A stretch of DNA of 64,000 nucleotides from Terrihalobacillus insolitus (lineage in GTDB: Bacteria; Bacillota; Bacilli; Bacillales; Amphibacillaceae). The notes beneath the pieces were generated by a model that was given only the letters and a program-made list of their open reading frames with translations, ran no database searches and was not told the origin of the DNA. This document shows, piece after piece, positions 44,180 through 53,228 of this stretch (positions are counted from its first letter, which is position 1; each line of letters opens with the position of its first letter). The position numbers and the translations under genes were made by a program. Location: positions 62,001 through 126,000 of the forward strand of contig NZ_JAMQKB010000007.1 of assembly GCF_028416575.1 (NCBI RefSeq), in the 5' to 3' direction.

Positions 44180-45742
44180 ATGTCTAAATTGGATTTAACT
44201 CAATTTGAAAAGAAACTAATGGTAAGAAATATTGGTCATAATGACATTAAACAATTATTGGATTTGCAAGCGCAATGTTTTCCAAACATGGAACCATGGA
44301 AACGAGAACATCTCGAAAGTCATATAGCGTTGTTTCCAGAGGGACAGTTTTGTGTAGAATATGATGGAGTCATCATCGGAAGCTGTTCAAGTCTTATCGT
44401 TAACTTTGATGAATACGATGATAAGCATACATGGGATGATATTACCGATGAGGGCTATATAACAAACCATGACCCGGAAGGTTACAATTTGTATGGCATT
44501 GAAGTTATGGTTGACCCTGAGTTTCGCGGGATGAAAATTGGTAAAAGACTATATGATGCGAGAAAAGAACTTGCCCGTGAAATGAATTTAAAAAGTATTA
44601 TTATTGGTGGTCGTATTCCTAATTATTATCAATATCAACGAAAAATGAGCCCCAGGGAATATGTGGAAGAAGTCATGAGTAAGAATATTTTTGATCCTGT
44701 ACTAACCTTTCAAATTATGAATGGTTTTACCGTAATGCGCATCAACCCAAATTATTTGCCTGATGACAAGCAGTCGGCTAAATATGCTACATTAATGGAA
44801 TGGAATAATATCGATTATCGAGCAAAATCGAAGCGGCATTTTAAGACAGCCTATCCCGTTCGGATTACGGTGATCCAATATATGATGAAAAATATTGAAT
44901 CGTTTGAGGAATTTGCTCGTCAAGTGGAATACTATGTAGATGTTGCCTATGACTTTGGATCTGATTTTGCAGTCTTTCCTGAGATCTTCACGACACAGCT
45001 GATGTCCTTTTTGGAAGAGAAGGTGCCGTCTAAGTCCATTCGTTTACTTGCTGCATACACAGAGGACTACATTGAATTATTTACGCATTTAGCTGTCAAA
45101 TACAACGTAAATATTGTAGGAGGATCCCACTTTGTTGAAGAGGATGACCATGTCTATAATATCGCTTATTTATTCAGAAGGGATGGAACAATTGAAAAGC
45201 AGTACAAAATTCATGTCACCCCTAATGAGAGAAAATGGTGGGGGATCCAGCCAGGTGACACCGTAAAGGTTTTTGATACAGACTGCGGAAAAATAGCGAT
45301 TCAAATATGTTATGACATCCAGTTTCCTGAATTATCTAGATACGCAGTCGATCAAGGAGCCAATATTATTTTTGTCCCTTTTTGTACGGATGATCGACAA
45401 GGATACTTAAGGGTTCGTTATTGTGCACAGGCGCGTGCAGTAGAAAATCAGGTGTACACCGTCATTGCAGGTACGGTTGGGAATTTAACTCAAGTAGAGA
45501 ACATGGATATTCAATACGGCCAATCAGCTATTTTCACCCCGTCTGATTTCGAATTTGCTCGTGACGGAATTATCGGAGAAACGACCCCGAATGTAGAAAC
45601 CGTCGTTGTTGGGGATGTAGATCTAGAAATTTTGAGAAGACAGCGAAAATCGGGAACGGTGCGGCAACTTCGTGATCGTCGTAGAGATTTATTTGAAATT
45701 TCATATCGAAACATTGAAACGGAAGTAAAGCCAAATAAATAA
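44180..45742 (+). CDS. yhcX: GNAT acetyltransferase-carbon/nitrogen hydrolase fusion (YhcX-like)
   Basis: In this 520-residue two-domain protein, residues 1-210 form a GNAT domain with the acetyl-CoA loop VDPEFRGMKIGKRLYDARKE. From about residue 225 comes a nitrilase-type domain with the triad Glu in AVFPEIFTTQ, Lys in EKQYKIHVTPNE and Cys in IAIQICYDIQFPE. The same fusion occurs in B. subtilis YhcX. It probably acts on a small amide, but the substrate is unknown. An SDR gene follows 20 bp later and may share its transcript. Confidence 0.88.
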   Translation: MSKLDLTQFEKKLMVRNIGHNDIKQLLDLQAQCFPNMEPWKREHLESHIALFPEGQFCVEYDGVIIGSCSSLIVNFDEYDDKHTWDDITDEGYITNHDPEGYNLYGIEVMVDPEFRGMKIGKRLYDARKELAREMNLKSIIIGGRIPNYYQYQRKMSPREYVEEVMSKNIFDPVLTFQIMNGFTVMRINPNYLPDDKQSAKYATLMEWNNIDYRAKSKRHFKTAYPVRITVIQYMMKNIESFEEFARQVEYYVDVAYDFGSDFAVFPEIFTTQLMSFLEEKVPSKSIRLLAAYTEDYIELFTHLAVKYNVNIVGGSHFVEEDDHVYNIAYLFRRDGTIEKQYKIHVTPNERKWWGIQPGDTVKVFDTDCGKIAIQICYDIQFPELSRYAVDQGANIIFVPFCTDDRQGYLRVRYCAQARAVENQVYTVIAGTVGNLTQVENMDIQYGQSAIFTPSDFEFARDGIIGETTPNVETVVVGDVDLEILRRQRKSGTVRQLRDRRRDLFEISYRNIETEVKPNK

Positions 45743-45762
45743 CAACGAGAAAGGATGGTAGG

Positions 45763-46488
45763 ATGTTAAATGACCAAGTTGCTATTATTACGGGTGCGTC
45801 ACGAGGGATCGGAAAGGAAATTGCGAAACAGCTCGCTTCTAAGGGGGTTCGTTTAGCCATCTTGGGAAGTTCAGAGGATATTTTTAAAACAAAGGACGAA
45901 ATAGAAAAAGAAGGGTCAGGGAATATCCTTGCGTTTCGTTCAGATGTTGCCAAGGAAAATGAAGTTGACCATGTTGTAGAAGCTACAAAAAATGCATACG
46001 GCCGTGTGGACATTTTAATAAACAATGCTGGAATTGGAATGTTTAAAAAGGTAGAGGATGTCACTGTCGAAGAATGGAAAAATACATTTGAGATAAATGT
46101 CCAAGGAGTTTTCCTTTGTGTAAAAGCTGTTCTTCCGATTATGAAAAAACAGCAGTTTGGAACGATTATTACGGTATCTTCTGACGTGGCGAGGTATACG
46201 ATCGCTGACAAGGGAACTCTTTACACTTCCACGAAATATGCTGTACAAGGATTTATGGGCTCACTTCTACAAGAGGTGAGAAAAGATGGAATTCGTGTTG
46301 GTACGATTAACCCTGGAATGGTGGATACTTATTTTGCCGATACGAAACAAGGGGAAGAAAAAAAAGCGGATTGGTTAAAAGTAGGAGACATTGCGGAAGC
46401 CGTTGTATACATGGCAAGTGCACCAAAGCACATGCAAATAGATGAGCTTCACCTTCATCCTCTCATTCAAAATTATCCAAGACCATAA
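45763..46488 (+). CDS. Short-chain dehydrogenase/reductase
   Basis: The 241-residue protein has the Rossmann motif TGASRGIG, NNAGIG, catalytic Ser in TVSSDVAR and Tyr/Lys in LYTSTKYAVQG. The fold is like FabG, but there are no fatty-acid genes nearby. The start follows GAAAGGATGG. It lies 20 bp after the GNAT-nitrilase gene, so the two are probably co-transcribed, and it may act on the same pathway (inference). Confidence 0.88.
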   Translation: MLNDQVAIITGASRGIGKEIAKQLASKGVRLAILGSSEDIFKTKDEIEKEGSGNILAFRSDVAKENEVDHVVEATKNAYGRVDILINNAGIGMFKKVEDVTVEEWKNTFEINVQGVFLCVKAVLPIMKKQQFGTIITVSSDVARYTIADKGTLYTSTKYAVQGFMGSLLQEVRKDGIRVGTINPGMVDTYFADTKQGEEKKADWLKVGDIAEAVVYMASAPKHMQIDELHLHPLIQNYPRP

Positions 46489-46496
46489 CTTGCATA

Positions 46497-46526
46497 GAAA
46501 AAACCGCCATTTGTGGCGGTTTTTTC
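46497..46526. terminator. Bidirectional terminator between the SDR and yhdB
   Basis: GAAAAAACCGCCA/TGGCGGTTTTTTC with a short loop. Confidence 0.9.
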
Positions 46527-46538
46527 TATGCAAGTCAT

Positions 46539-46775
46539 TTAAACCTCCATCGTTGCTACTGGTGTATAGGCCATAGCATGATCAATATATTGGAGTAGTT
46601 CCTCATGAGCGTGCATTACAGCCTGTTCATCATTTTTGTAGTGAAACGAGTGAAGAAAAACCTCAATTTTTTTTGATAACAGATCATCATTTGTACGTAC
46701 CATGAGGATTAAGAGATCGTCCCATTGCCCCCATAGTGTAAAGTACAATGCTTTGTCGTAATCTGGAATATACAT
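46539..46775 (-). CDS. yhdB: YhdB-like small protein
   Basis: The 78-residue protein contains YDKALYFTLWGQWDDLLILM and VRTNDDLLSKKIEVFLHSFH. This is similar, from memory, to B. subtilis YhdB, a small soluble protein of unknown function found near spoVR. The ATG follows AAAGGGG. No membrane segment or catalytic motif is visible. Confidence 0.65.
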   Translation of the reverse strand: MYIPDYDKALYFTLWGQWDDLLILMVRTNDDLLSKKIEVFLHSFHYKNDEQAVMHAHEELLQYIDHAMAYTPVATMEV

Positions 46776-46940
46776 TTATAAACAACCCCTTTCAAGGGAG
46801 TTGTTTTTAGTGTGTAACGAAAAAGTATAGTCATGAATGGTAACTTTTCTTAGATCGTACCAAAACTTTACGGAAAAAAATGCTTGTTCAATAAGTCGAT
46901 AAACCATCCACTTTTGAACGGTTCATCCATCCTTTTTTTA

Positions 46941-46969
46941 GTATAAACTGTTCATCATGAAACATACTA
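46941..46969 (+). promoter_or_regulatory. Sigma-G/F-like promoter of the yhcN-like gene
   Basis: GTATA (46941-46945), 17 bp, CATACTA (46963-46969) fits the forespore consensus (GHATR, 17-18 bp, CATNNTA). It lies 32 bp before the start codon. Confidence 0.55.
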
Positions 46970-47001
46970 CAACTAACCACAACTAAAAGGAGGTTACATC
47001 A

Positions 47002-47712
47002 ATGATGTGGAAAACAATTGGATTGACTATTGCTGCTTCCCTTACTCTTATAGGGTGTCAAAACGCAGATGAAATTGGTCAAGGTGGAAATGATTTAAAC
47101 GATAATGTAGAACAAGCACGATTCAATGGAACAACAGATTTTCCTGGCGACGATAACAATCAACAACGAGGACTAACAGATAACCAGCAAAACAATCAAG
47201 GGCATATGCAAGACCGTAATGGAACAAATGGAAACAATATCGGTAATGGTAGAAATGGAAACAACATCGGTAATGGAACAAATACAGGTAATAACACTGG
47301 TAATCAAATGAATCAAGACCAAAGGCAAGGGCAAGGGCAAAATCAAGGAAATCAACAATATGACGTTTCTGATCGAGCAGCAGAACGCATTACCCAAAAC
47401 GTCAAAGGCGTAGATAACGCGTATGTGTTAACAACGGAAAATAATGCGTACGTTGCAGCAGAAATGGATGCAGACGCACAGCAAAATAACACAGGTCAAA
47501 ATAATGATGTCAGCGATAAAATAAAATCCCAAATTACGGATGCTGTAAAAGCTGTGGATAACGACATTGACAACGTATATGTATCCACAAATCCAGATTT
47601 CGTTAATTTAACGAATAACTATGTCAATGACGTAGACAATGGCAATCCTGTTGAAGGCTTTTTTCAACAGTTTGGCGACATGGTTGAACGAATCTTTCCA
47701 GAAACAGAATAG
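47002..47712 (+). CDS. yhcN: YhcN/YlaJ-family spore lipoprotein
   Basis: The 236-residue lipoprotein (lipobox LIGC after LTIAASLT) starts at ATGATG behind AAAGGAGG. Residues about 35-115 are an Asn/Gly/Gln-rich repeat region (NGNNIGNGRNGNNIGNGTNT). Residues 118-210 carry the YhcN domain (SDRAAERITQNVKGVDNAYV, then NAYVAAEMD and ITDAVKAVDNDIDNVYV). In B. subtilis YhcN lies in the inner spore membrane and affects outgrowth. The forespore-type promoter supports this. Confidence 0.85.
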   Translation: MMWKTIGLTIAASLTLIGCQNADEIGQGGNDLNDNVEQARFNGTTDFPGDDNNQQRGLTDNQQNNQGHMQDRNGTNGNNIGNGRNGNNIGNGTNTGNNTGNQMNQDQRQGQGQNQGNQQYDVSDRAAERITQNVKGVDNAYVLTTENNAYVAAEMDADAQQNNTGQNNDVSDKIKSQITDAVKAVDNDIDNVYVSTNPDFVNLTNNYVNDVDNGNPVEGFFQQFGDMVERIFPETE

Positions 47713-47720
47713 TATTTAAA

Positions 47721-47759
47721 AAGTGAGCCCTAGCAAAGAATGCTAAGGCTCACTTTTTT
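47721..47759 (+). terminator. Terminator of the yhcN-like gene
   Basis: AAGTGAGCCCTAGC/GCTAAGGCTCACTT with a 7-nt loop, then TTTT. Confidence 0.85.
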
Positions 47760-47765
47760 GTGTAG

Positions 47766-48152
47766 AGTGGCTCATAAAAGCGATGAAGGACACTTCCGGT
47801 GCATTTGTCCAAAGAAAAGTGGTTCATAGCCATGATGAAGGACACTTCCGGTGCATTTGTCCAAAGAAAAGTGATTCATAGCCGAGATGAAGGACAATTC
47901 CGGTGCATTTGTCCAAAGAAAAGTGGTTCATAGCCATGATGAAGGACACTTCCGGTGCATTTGGTCAAAGAAAAGTGGTTCATAGCCGAGATGAAGGACA
48001 CTTCCGGTGCATTTGTCCAAAGAAAAGTGGTTCATAGCCATGATGAAGGACACTTCCGGTGCATTTGGTCAAAGAAAAGTGATTCATAGCCGTGTGAAGG
48101 ACAATTCCGTGTATTTGGTCAAAGAAAAGTTCATCATAACCGCAATAAAGGT
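47766..48152. repeat. 52-bp tandem repeat array, seven units plus a partial
   Basis: Units start at 47766, 47818, 47870, 47922, 47974, 48026, 48078 and (partial) 48128. Each holds TTCATAGCC, GATGAAGGACACTTCCGG and GTGCATTTGTCCAAAGAAA. Units 2, 4 and 6 have CCATGATG, and units 3 and 5 have CCGAGATG, so the array grew as 104-bp pairs. 52 is not a multiple of 3, so the array is not coding. Confidence 0.92.
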
Positions 48153-48305
48153 ATTTTTTTCTGGCTCGCCGTGTATATGCAAAATCAACAGAAACAACTC
48201 GCCGTGTAAATTGAATTTATTGCTTTCCTGTGATATATTTATTATCATAAAATCCGATAAAACATAGTGTATTAGTATGAATTAAAAAAATGGAGTTGAT
48301 GATAA

Positions 48306-48947
48306 ATGGGTCGAGAGTTTGTTGATTTGTTTGAAGAATGGGCAACTTCTTATGACGAAAGTGTAACAGGGCATGATCCAGAGTATAAAGCTGTTTTTGA
48401 TAAATATGATACAATCTTAGCAGAGGTTGCAAACCATTCGACAGGGAATGTTTTGGAATTTGGCATAGGTACAGGAAACCTATCAAAACGATTACTGGAT
48501 CGTGGTGCAACTGTAATCGGTATTGAACCATCGAGTGCGATGCGGAAACTGGCTGCCGCAAAGTTTCCCAATCTCAGGATTGAGAATGGGGACTTTCTTC
48601 ATTTTCCTGAAGTTGGGGTGCCGATTTCAACTGTGACGAGCACCTATGCCTTTCACCACCTTACAGACGAAGAAAAGAATGTAGCTATAAAAAATTTTAA
48701 TGAGTTGTTACCAACAGGTGGAAGAATCGTTTTTGCCGATACTGCCTTTGAATCACAACAAGCAAAACAAGCAGCAATAGAACTTGCTGATAAAAATGGG
48801 TATCAAAACTTAAGCGAGGATTTACAAAGAGAGTATTACCCAACGATTGATACATTGCGTAATCTTTTTGAGTCTAACGGTTTTTATGTTACGTTTAAAC
48901 AAATGAATGATTTTGTTTGGTTAATGGTAGCAGAAAAAACAGCATAA
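48306..48947 (+). CDS. yrrT: SAM-dependent methyltransferase YrrT
   Basis: This 213-residue class I methyltransferase has the SAM loop VLEFGIGTGNLSKRLLDRG, acidic strand IGIEPSSAM and motif FLHFPEV. B. subtilis yrrT heads the yrrT-mtnN-mccA-mccB operon of methionine-to-cysteine conversion, and the same downstream genes follow here. Its substrate is not known with certainty. The ATG follows TGGAGTTGA. A repeat fragment separates it from luxS by 70 bp. Confidence 0.85.
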   Translation: MGREFVDLFEEWATSYDESVTGHDPEYKAVFDKYDTILAEVANHSTGNVLEFGIGTGNLSKRLLDRGATVIGIEPSSAMRKLAAAKFPNLRIENGDFLHFPEVGVPISTVTSTYAFHHLTDEEKNVAIKNFNELLPTGGRIVFADTAFESQQAKQAAIELADKNGYQNLSEDLQREYYPTIDTLRNLFESNGFYVTFKQMNDFVWLMVAEKTA

Positions 48948-48951
48948 TATA

Positions 48952-48995
48952 AAATGCGTGTTCAAAATGTCGGCATAGTAGAAGGTCGAGAACAA
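48952..48995. repeat. Dispersed repeat fragment
   Basis: ATGCGTGTTCAAAATGTCGG and AGAAGGTCGA resemble the outer end of the repeat family. It lies inside the yrrT-luxS gap. Confidence 0.5.
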
Positions 48996-49017
48996 CCGCT
49001 AAAGGAGTGGATGGATA

Positions 49018-49485
49018 ATGGCAAAAAAAATGAACGTAGAAAGTTTTAACCTTGATCATACGAAGGTGAAGGCACCCTATGTTCGATTAGTTGGTGTGAC
49101 AACTGGACAAAGCGGAGACAAAGTTTATAAGTATGACATTCGTTTTAAACAACCGAACAAGGCACATATGGATATGCCTGGATTACATTCGATTGAGCAT
49201 ATGATGGCAGAAAACATTCGAAATCATATAGACAATGTACTTGATGTTGGTCCGATGGGTTGCCAGACAGGATTCTATTTGGCTATATTAAATAACTCTA
49301 GCTATGATGACATCGTTGAGGCGTTAGAAAAAACATTACAGGATGTGCTAGAAGCGGATGAGGTTCCTGCGTGTAATGAAGTTCAGTGTGGTTGGGCTGC
49401 AAATCATAGCTTAGAAGGTGCAAAAGAAATAGCAAAAGAAATGCTTGAAGGTAAAGATGAATGGCACCAAGTTTTTGCGGAATAA
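49018..49485 (+). CDS. luxS: S-ribosylhomocysteine lyase LuxS
   Basis: This 155-residue metalloenzyme converts S-ribosylhomocysteine to homocysteine and DPD, the AI-2 precursor. Metal ligands are His/Glu/His in HSIEHMMAE and Cys in EVQCGWAAN; the region [14 protein letters not shown] contains the catalytic cysteine. The ATG follows AAAGGAG. It lies between yrrT and mccA, where B. subtilis has mtnN, so homocysteine production is directly joined to its use. Confidence 0.96.
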   Translation: MAKKMNVESFNLDHTKVKAPYVRLVGVTTGQSGDKVYKYDIRFKQPNKAHMDMPGLHSIEHMMAENIRNHIDNVLDVGPMGCQTGFYLAILNNSSYDDIVEALEKTLQDVLEADEVPACNEVQCGWAANHSLEGAKEIAKEMLEGKDEWHQVFAE

Positions 49486-49497
49486 GAGGAAACCAAT

Positions 49498-50421
49498 ATG
49501 CCTATTATTAGAAATGTGAAAGAGTTAATCGGAAATACACCACTGATGGAATTAACCCAGTTCCCCCTACCAGAGGGGGTTCGTCTATTCGCCAAACTTG
49601 AATTCTACAACCCTGGGGGAAGTATTAAAGATCGGCTCGGTCAAGAACTGGTTCGGGATGCACTTGCAACAGGTAAGCTTTCGAATGGTGGGACAATCAT
49701 CGAGCCGACCGCTGGGAATACTGGTATTGGTTTAGCACTTGCGGCGTTAAATCAAAACCTCAATGTTATTTTTTGTGTTCCGAAGCAATTTAGTATTGAA
49801 AAGCAGGAGCTAATGAAAGCATTAGGAGCACAAATCGTCCATACTTCGACAGAGGACGGTATGAAGGGTGCCATTCAAAAAGCGGAAGAACTTTTGAAGG
49901 AAATCCCGAATAGCTACGCTCCACAGCAGTTTTCAAATCCTGCTAACCCGAACACCTATTACAAAACGCTAGGACCAGAAATTTGGGGCGATTTAAAAGG
50001 TGATGTTGGTGTGTTTGTTGCGGGTGCAGGTACAGGCGGAACGTTCATGGGTACAGCAAAGTATTTAAAAGAAAAAAATACACAAATTAAAACAGTGATT
50101 GTTGAGCCTGAGGGGTCGATTATTGCTGGTGGTGAATCAGGATCACATAAAACAGAAGGAATCGGGATGGAATTTTTGCCAGATTACATGGACCGAACTT
50201 ATTTTGATGCGATTCATACTGTCCCTGATGAGGTTGCTTTTGATTATGTGAAAGAACTTGCCAAGCGGGAAGGACTGCTTGTGGGGAGTTCATCTGGGGC
50301 AGCTTTTTTTGCAGCATTAGAAGAAGCGAAACAGGCCCAAAAAGGGACAAACATTGTGACCGTTTTTCCTGACAGTAGTGAACGCTACTTAAGCAAACGC
50401 ATTTATGAGGGGGGAGTATAA
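49498..50421 (+). CDS. mccA: MccA, O-acetylserine-dependent cystathionine beta-synthase
   Basis: The 307-residue fold-type II PLP enzyme has the Schiff-base lysine in NPGGSIKDRLG, the phosphate loop EPTAGNTGIGLALA, a GAGTGGTFMG loop and SSGAAFFAALEEA. It condenses O-acetylserine with homocysteine to give cystathionine. It lies 12 bp after luxS and is directly adjacent to mccB, the same pair as B. subtilis yrhA-yrhB. Confidence 0.92.
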   Translation: MPIIRNVKELIGNTPLMELTQFPLPEGVRLFAKLEFYNPGGSIKDRLGQELVRDALATGKLSNGGTIIEPTAGNTGIGLALAALNQNLNVIFCVPKQFSIEKQELMKALGAQIVHTSTEDGMKGAIQKAEELLKEIPNSYAPQQFSNPANPNTYYKTLGPEIWGDLKGDVGVFVAGAGTGGTFMGTAKYLKEKNTQIKTVIVEPEGSIIAGGESGSHKTEGIGMEFLPDYMDRTYFDAIHTVPDEVAFDYVKELAKREGLLVGSSSGAAFFAALEEAKQAQKGTNIVTVFPDSSERYLSKRIYEGGV

Positions 50422-51555
50422 TTGAAAGCTAAAACAAAAATGATCCATGCTGGAATTACTGGTGATGAGCGCACTGGTGCTGTGTCTGTGCCAATCTATC
50501 AGGTTAGTACGTACAAACAGGACGGCGCTGGTAAGCACCGGGGATACGAATATTCACGTACAGGAAATCCAACGCGTCATGCACTTGAAACGCTGATCAC
50601 GGAACTTGAAAATGGAAAAGCAGGATTTGCTTTTGGCTCTGGGATGACTGCGATTACATCTGTCATGATGCTATTTGATTCTGGTGATCACGTTGTTATG
50701 ACGGATGATGTTTATGGTGGAACATACCGCCTGATGACAAGTGTCCTAAATCGTTTCAATCTAGACCATGATTTTATTGATACAAGTGATCCAGAAAAAG
50801 TAGAACAAGCAATTAAGCCGAACACAAAGGCACTTTATATTGAGACACCAACAAATCCACTATTAAAAATTACAGATATAAAAAAAATGGTTGAAATAGC
50901 GAAAAGACACAATCTTTATGTAATAGTAGACAATACGTTTGCTACACCATATTGGCAGCAACCGATTGATCTAGGAGCTGACATTGTACTTCATAGTGCA
51001 ACAAAGTACATTGGTGGACACAGTGATGTTGTCTCGGGTCTCGTTGTTGTGAATTCAGATGAACTTGCTAATGACTTGCATTTTATCCAGAATTCAGTTG
51101 GTGGAGTGCTTGGGCCACAGGATTCATGGCTATTAATACGTGGAATAAAGACGCTTGGCTTAAGAATGGAGGCAACTGAACAAAATACAAAGGATCTAGT
51201 TGCATTTTTGCAAGATCATCCACAGGTAAGTAACATTTATTATCCAGGATTGGAAACCCATCAAGGTCATCATGTCGCGAAACAGCAGGCAACTGGATTC
51301 GGTGGGATGGTCTCGTTTGATGTTGGAAGTGCGGATAAAGCGGAACAGGTTCTCCAGCGGGTAAACTATTTTACATTAGCAGAAAGCCTTGGAGCCGTGG
51401 AAAGCTTAATCTCTGTTCCGGCCAAAATGACACACGCTTCGATACCGAAAGATCGCAGGGAAGAGCTAGGCATAACAGATGGCTTGATTCGAGTCTCTGT
51501 CGGGATTGAAGATAGTGAAGATTTAATAGAAGATTTAAAGCAAGCAATGGCATAA
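50422..51555 (+). CDS. mccB: MccB, cystathionine gamma-lyase
   Basis: This 377-residue Cys/Met-metabolism PLP enzyme has the Schiff-base lysine in LHSATKYIGGHSD, YEYSRTGNPTRHALE near the N-terminus and a C-terminal LIRVSVGIED. It splits cystathionine to cysteine, 2-oxobutyrate and ammonia, finishing reverse transsulfuration. It starts at a TTG immediately after the mccA stop and is the last gene of the operon. Confidence 0.93.
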   Translation: MKAKTKMIHAGITGDERTGAVSVPIYQVSTYKQDGAGKHRGYEYSRTGNPTRHALETLITELENGKAGFAFGSGMTAITSVMMLFDSGDHVVMTDDVYGGTYRLMTSVLNRFNLDHDFIDTSDPEKVEQAIKPNTKALYIETPTNPLLKITDIKKMVEIAKRHNLYVIVDNTFATPYWQQPIDLGADIVLHSATKYIGGHSDVVSGLVVVNSDELANDLHFIQNSVGGVLGPQDSWLLIRGIKTLGLRMEATEQNTKDLVAFLQDHPQVSNIYYPGLETHQGHHVAKQQATGFGGMVSFDVGSADKAEQVLQRVNYFTLAESLGAVESLISVPAKMTHASIPKDRREELGITDGLIRVSVGIEDSEDLIEDLKQAMA

Positions 51556-51560
51556 CTAGT

Positions 51561-51598
51561 AAAAGACAGGGGCTGAACATATAGCACCCTGTCTTTTA
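51561..51598 (+). terminator. Terminator of the yrrT-mccB operon
   Basis: AAAAGACAGGG/CCCTGTCTTTT with a 15-nt loop, then ATT. Confidence 0.85.
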
Positions 51599-51698
51599 TT
51601 AGCTATGCGAAAGTCGTACAGGCAGACGCTCCAGTTTTAATTAGAAGGAAAATAATGCTACAATGATAAAAGATCGATCAAAAGAAAGGGTGCGTGCA

Positions 51699-53072
51699 GT
51701 GACAAAATCCGTTTTAACATACTTAGAAAAAAATCGGGATCCATTAATTGAAAAGTTAAATGCTTTTCTTTCGATACCAAGTGTTAGTACAAATAGTATA
51801 CATAAAGAGGATGTAAAGAAGGCTGCAAATTTTGTTGCCGACTACTTAAATGAAATCGGTTTTGATCAGGTAGAAATACAACAGACAAAAGGACATCCGC
51901 TCGTTTATGCGGAATATAATGGTGCAGGGAAACAAGCACCTACTGCACTATTTTATGGGCACTATGACGTACAGCCAGCGGATCCACTTGAACTGTGGGA
52001 TAGTGAACCGTTTCAGCCTGAAGTGAGGGATGGAAGACTATATGCTCGTGGGGCAAGTGATGATAAGGGGCAAGTTTTTATGCATATGGCCGTATTTGAG
52101 GCGTACATGAAGACAGAAGGAAAACTACCCATCAATGTAAAAGTTTGTATCGAGGGAGAGGAAGAGATCGGTAGCGAAAACCTATACGAAATCTTGGAAA
52201 CAAAGAAACAGCAGTTTGAAGCTGATTTTGCTATTATTTCGGATTCAGGTATGGTAGCAGATGGCCAACCCACCATCTTGTATGGTCTAAAAGGATTTAC
52301 AGGTCTAGAGTTTACGGTGAAAGGGCCAAACCGAGACCTTCATTCAGGTATGTATGGCGGTGCTGTCCGCAATCCAATCATTTCCTTAAGTCATCTTCTT
52401 CATTCGTTAAAAAATGAAGAGGAACAAGTCACTGTGGAAGGTTTTTATGACGGGGTAGAGGACATAACCGAACAAGAGCGTCGTTTCATTGCAGACGTTC
52501 CAGGAGAAGATTATCAAAAGGTAACTGGAATTACCGAAACCGTTTCAGAAAAAGGTTATACGGCAAAGGAACACACGATGGCACGCCCAACCCTTGAGGT
52601 TAATGGAGTGTATGGTGGCTATCAAGGGGAAGGAACGAAAACGATCATTCCTTCTTCTGCGACAGCAAAGTTAACCTGTCGCCTTGTGCCAGGTCAAGAT
52701 CCTAACCATATCCAACAATTGGTCATCGATCATTTACAAAAACATGTTCCATCAGGTGTTACGCTTGAAATGAAGCGGGAACCATTATCCGCAAAAGCGT
52801 ACAAGGTGGATCCGAATCACCCGTTAATCGAAAAGGCTGCTAAAAGCTATAGTCGGGCGTTTGGGAAAGAGACGGTATATGTTCGCATGGGCGGTTCGAT
52901 TCCAGTTGTAGAGTGGATTGAATCCATATATAACATCCCAATTGTATTACTCGGTTTTGGAACACCAGAGGACAAACTTCATTCGCCAAATGAAAGCTTT
53001 CTATTGGACAATTTTAACAAAGGAATGGAAACACTTGTATATTATTGGGAAGAAGTAAAAAATTTAAAATAG
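51699..53072 (+). CDS. M20-family dipeptidase
   Basis: About 457 residues are expected from the GTG at 51699 (behind AAAGGG); an ATG 36 nt upstream has no ribosome site. Zinc ligands are His in FYGHYDVQPAD, Asp in GASDDKGQ, the Glu pair in CIEGEEEIGS, Asp in IISDSGM, and His in EDKLHSPNES. The lid domain is inserted in the middle (HSGMYGGAVRNPI). It is likely a cytosolic Xaa-Xaa dipeptidase. The specificity is unknown. Confidence 0.9.
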   Translation: MTKSVLTYLEKNRDPLIEKLNAFLSIPSVSTNSIHKEDVKKAANFVADYLNEIGFDQVEIQQTKGHPLVYAEYNGAGKQAPTALFYGHYDVQPADPLELWDSEPFQPEVRDGRLYARGASDDKGQVFMHMAVFEAYMKTEGKLPINVKVCIEGEEEIGSENLYEILETKKQQFEADFAIISDSGMVADGQPTILYGLKGFTGLEFTVKGPNRDLHSGMYGGAVRNPIISLSHLLHSLKNEEEQVTVEGFYDGVEDITEQERRFIADVPGEDYQKVTGITETVSEKGYTAKEHTMARPTLEVNGVYGGYQGEGTKTIIPSSATAKLTCRLVPGQDPNHIQQLVIDHLQKHVPSGVTLEMKREPLSAKAYKVDPNHPLIEKAAKSYSRAFGKETVYVRMGGSIPVVEWIESIYNIPIVLLGFGTPEDKLHSPNESFLLDNFNKGMETLVYYWEEVKNLK

Positions 53073-53081
53073 GCAATTGTA

Positions 53082-53121
53082 AAAGAGCGAACTGCTAATC
53101 AGATAACAGTTCGTTCTTTTT
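53082..53121 (+). terminator. Terminator of the dipeptidase gene
   Basis: AAGAGCGAACTG/CAGTTCGTTCTT with a 12-nt loop, then TTTA. Confidence 0.85.
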
Positions 53122-53228
53122 ATTTTTCTATCGTTTTCGAGTGAGAATTCTCCTGCGTTCATTTCTCACCTTCTGTATAAAAGCACCATGAATAGGGAAA
53201 CAAAAGAAGGACTAATTATCAGCGGAGG

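Noticed and set aside
47766..48152. CRISPR array
   Set aside because: The units are directly adjacent with no unique spacers, and there are no cas genes in the window.
48007..48267. 86-codon frame in the 52-bp repeats
   Set aside because: The unit length is not divisible by 3, so the reading would change frame every unit; there is no ribosome site.
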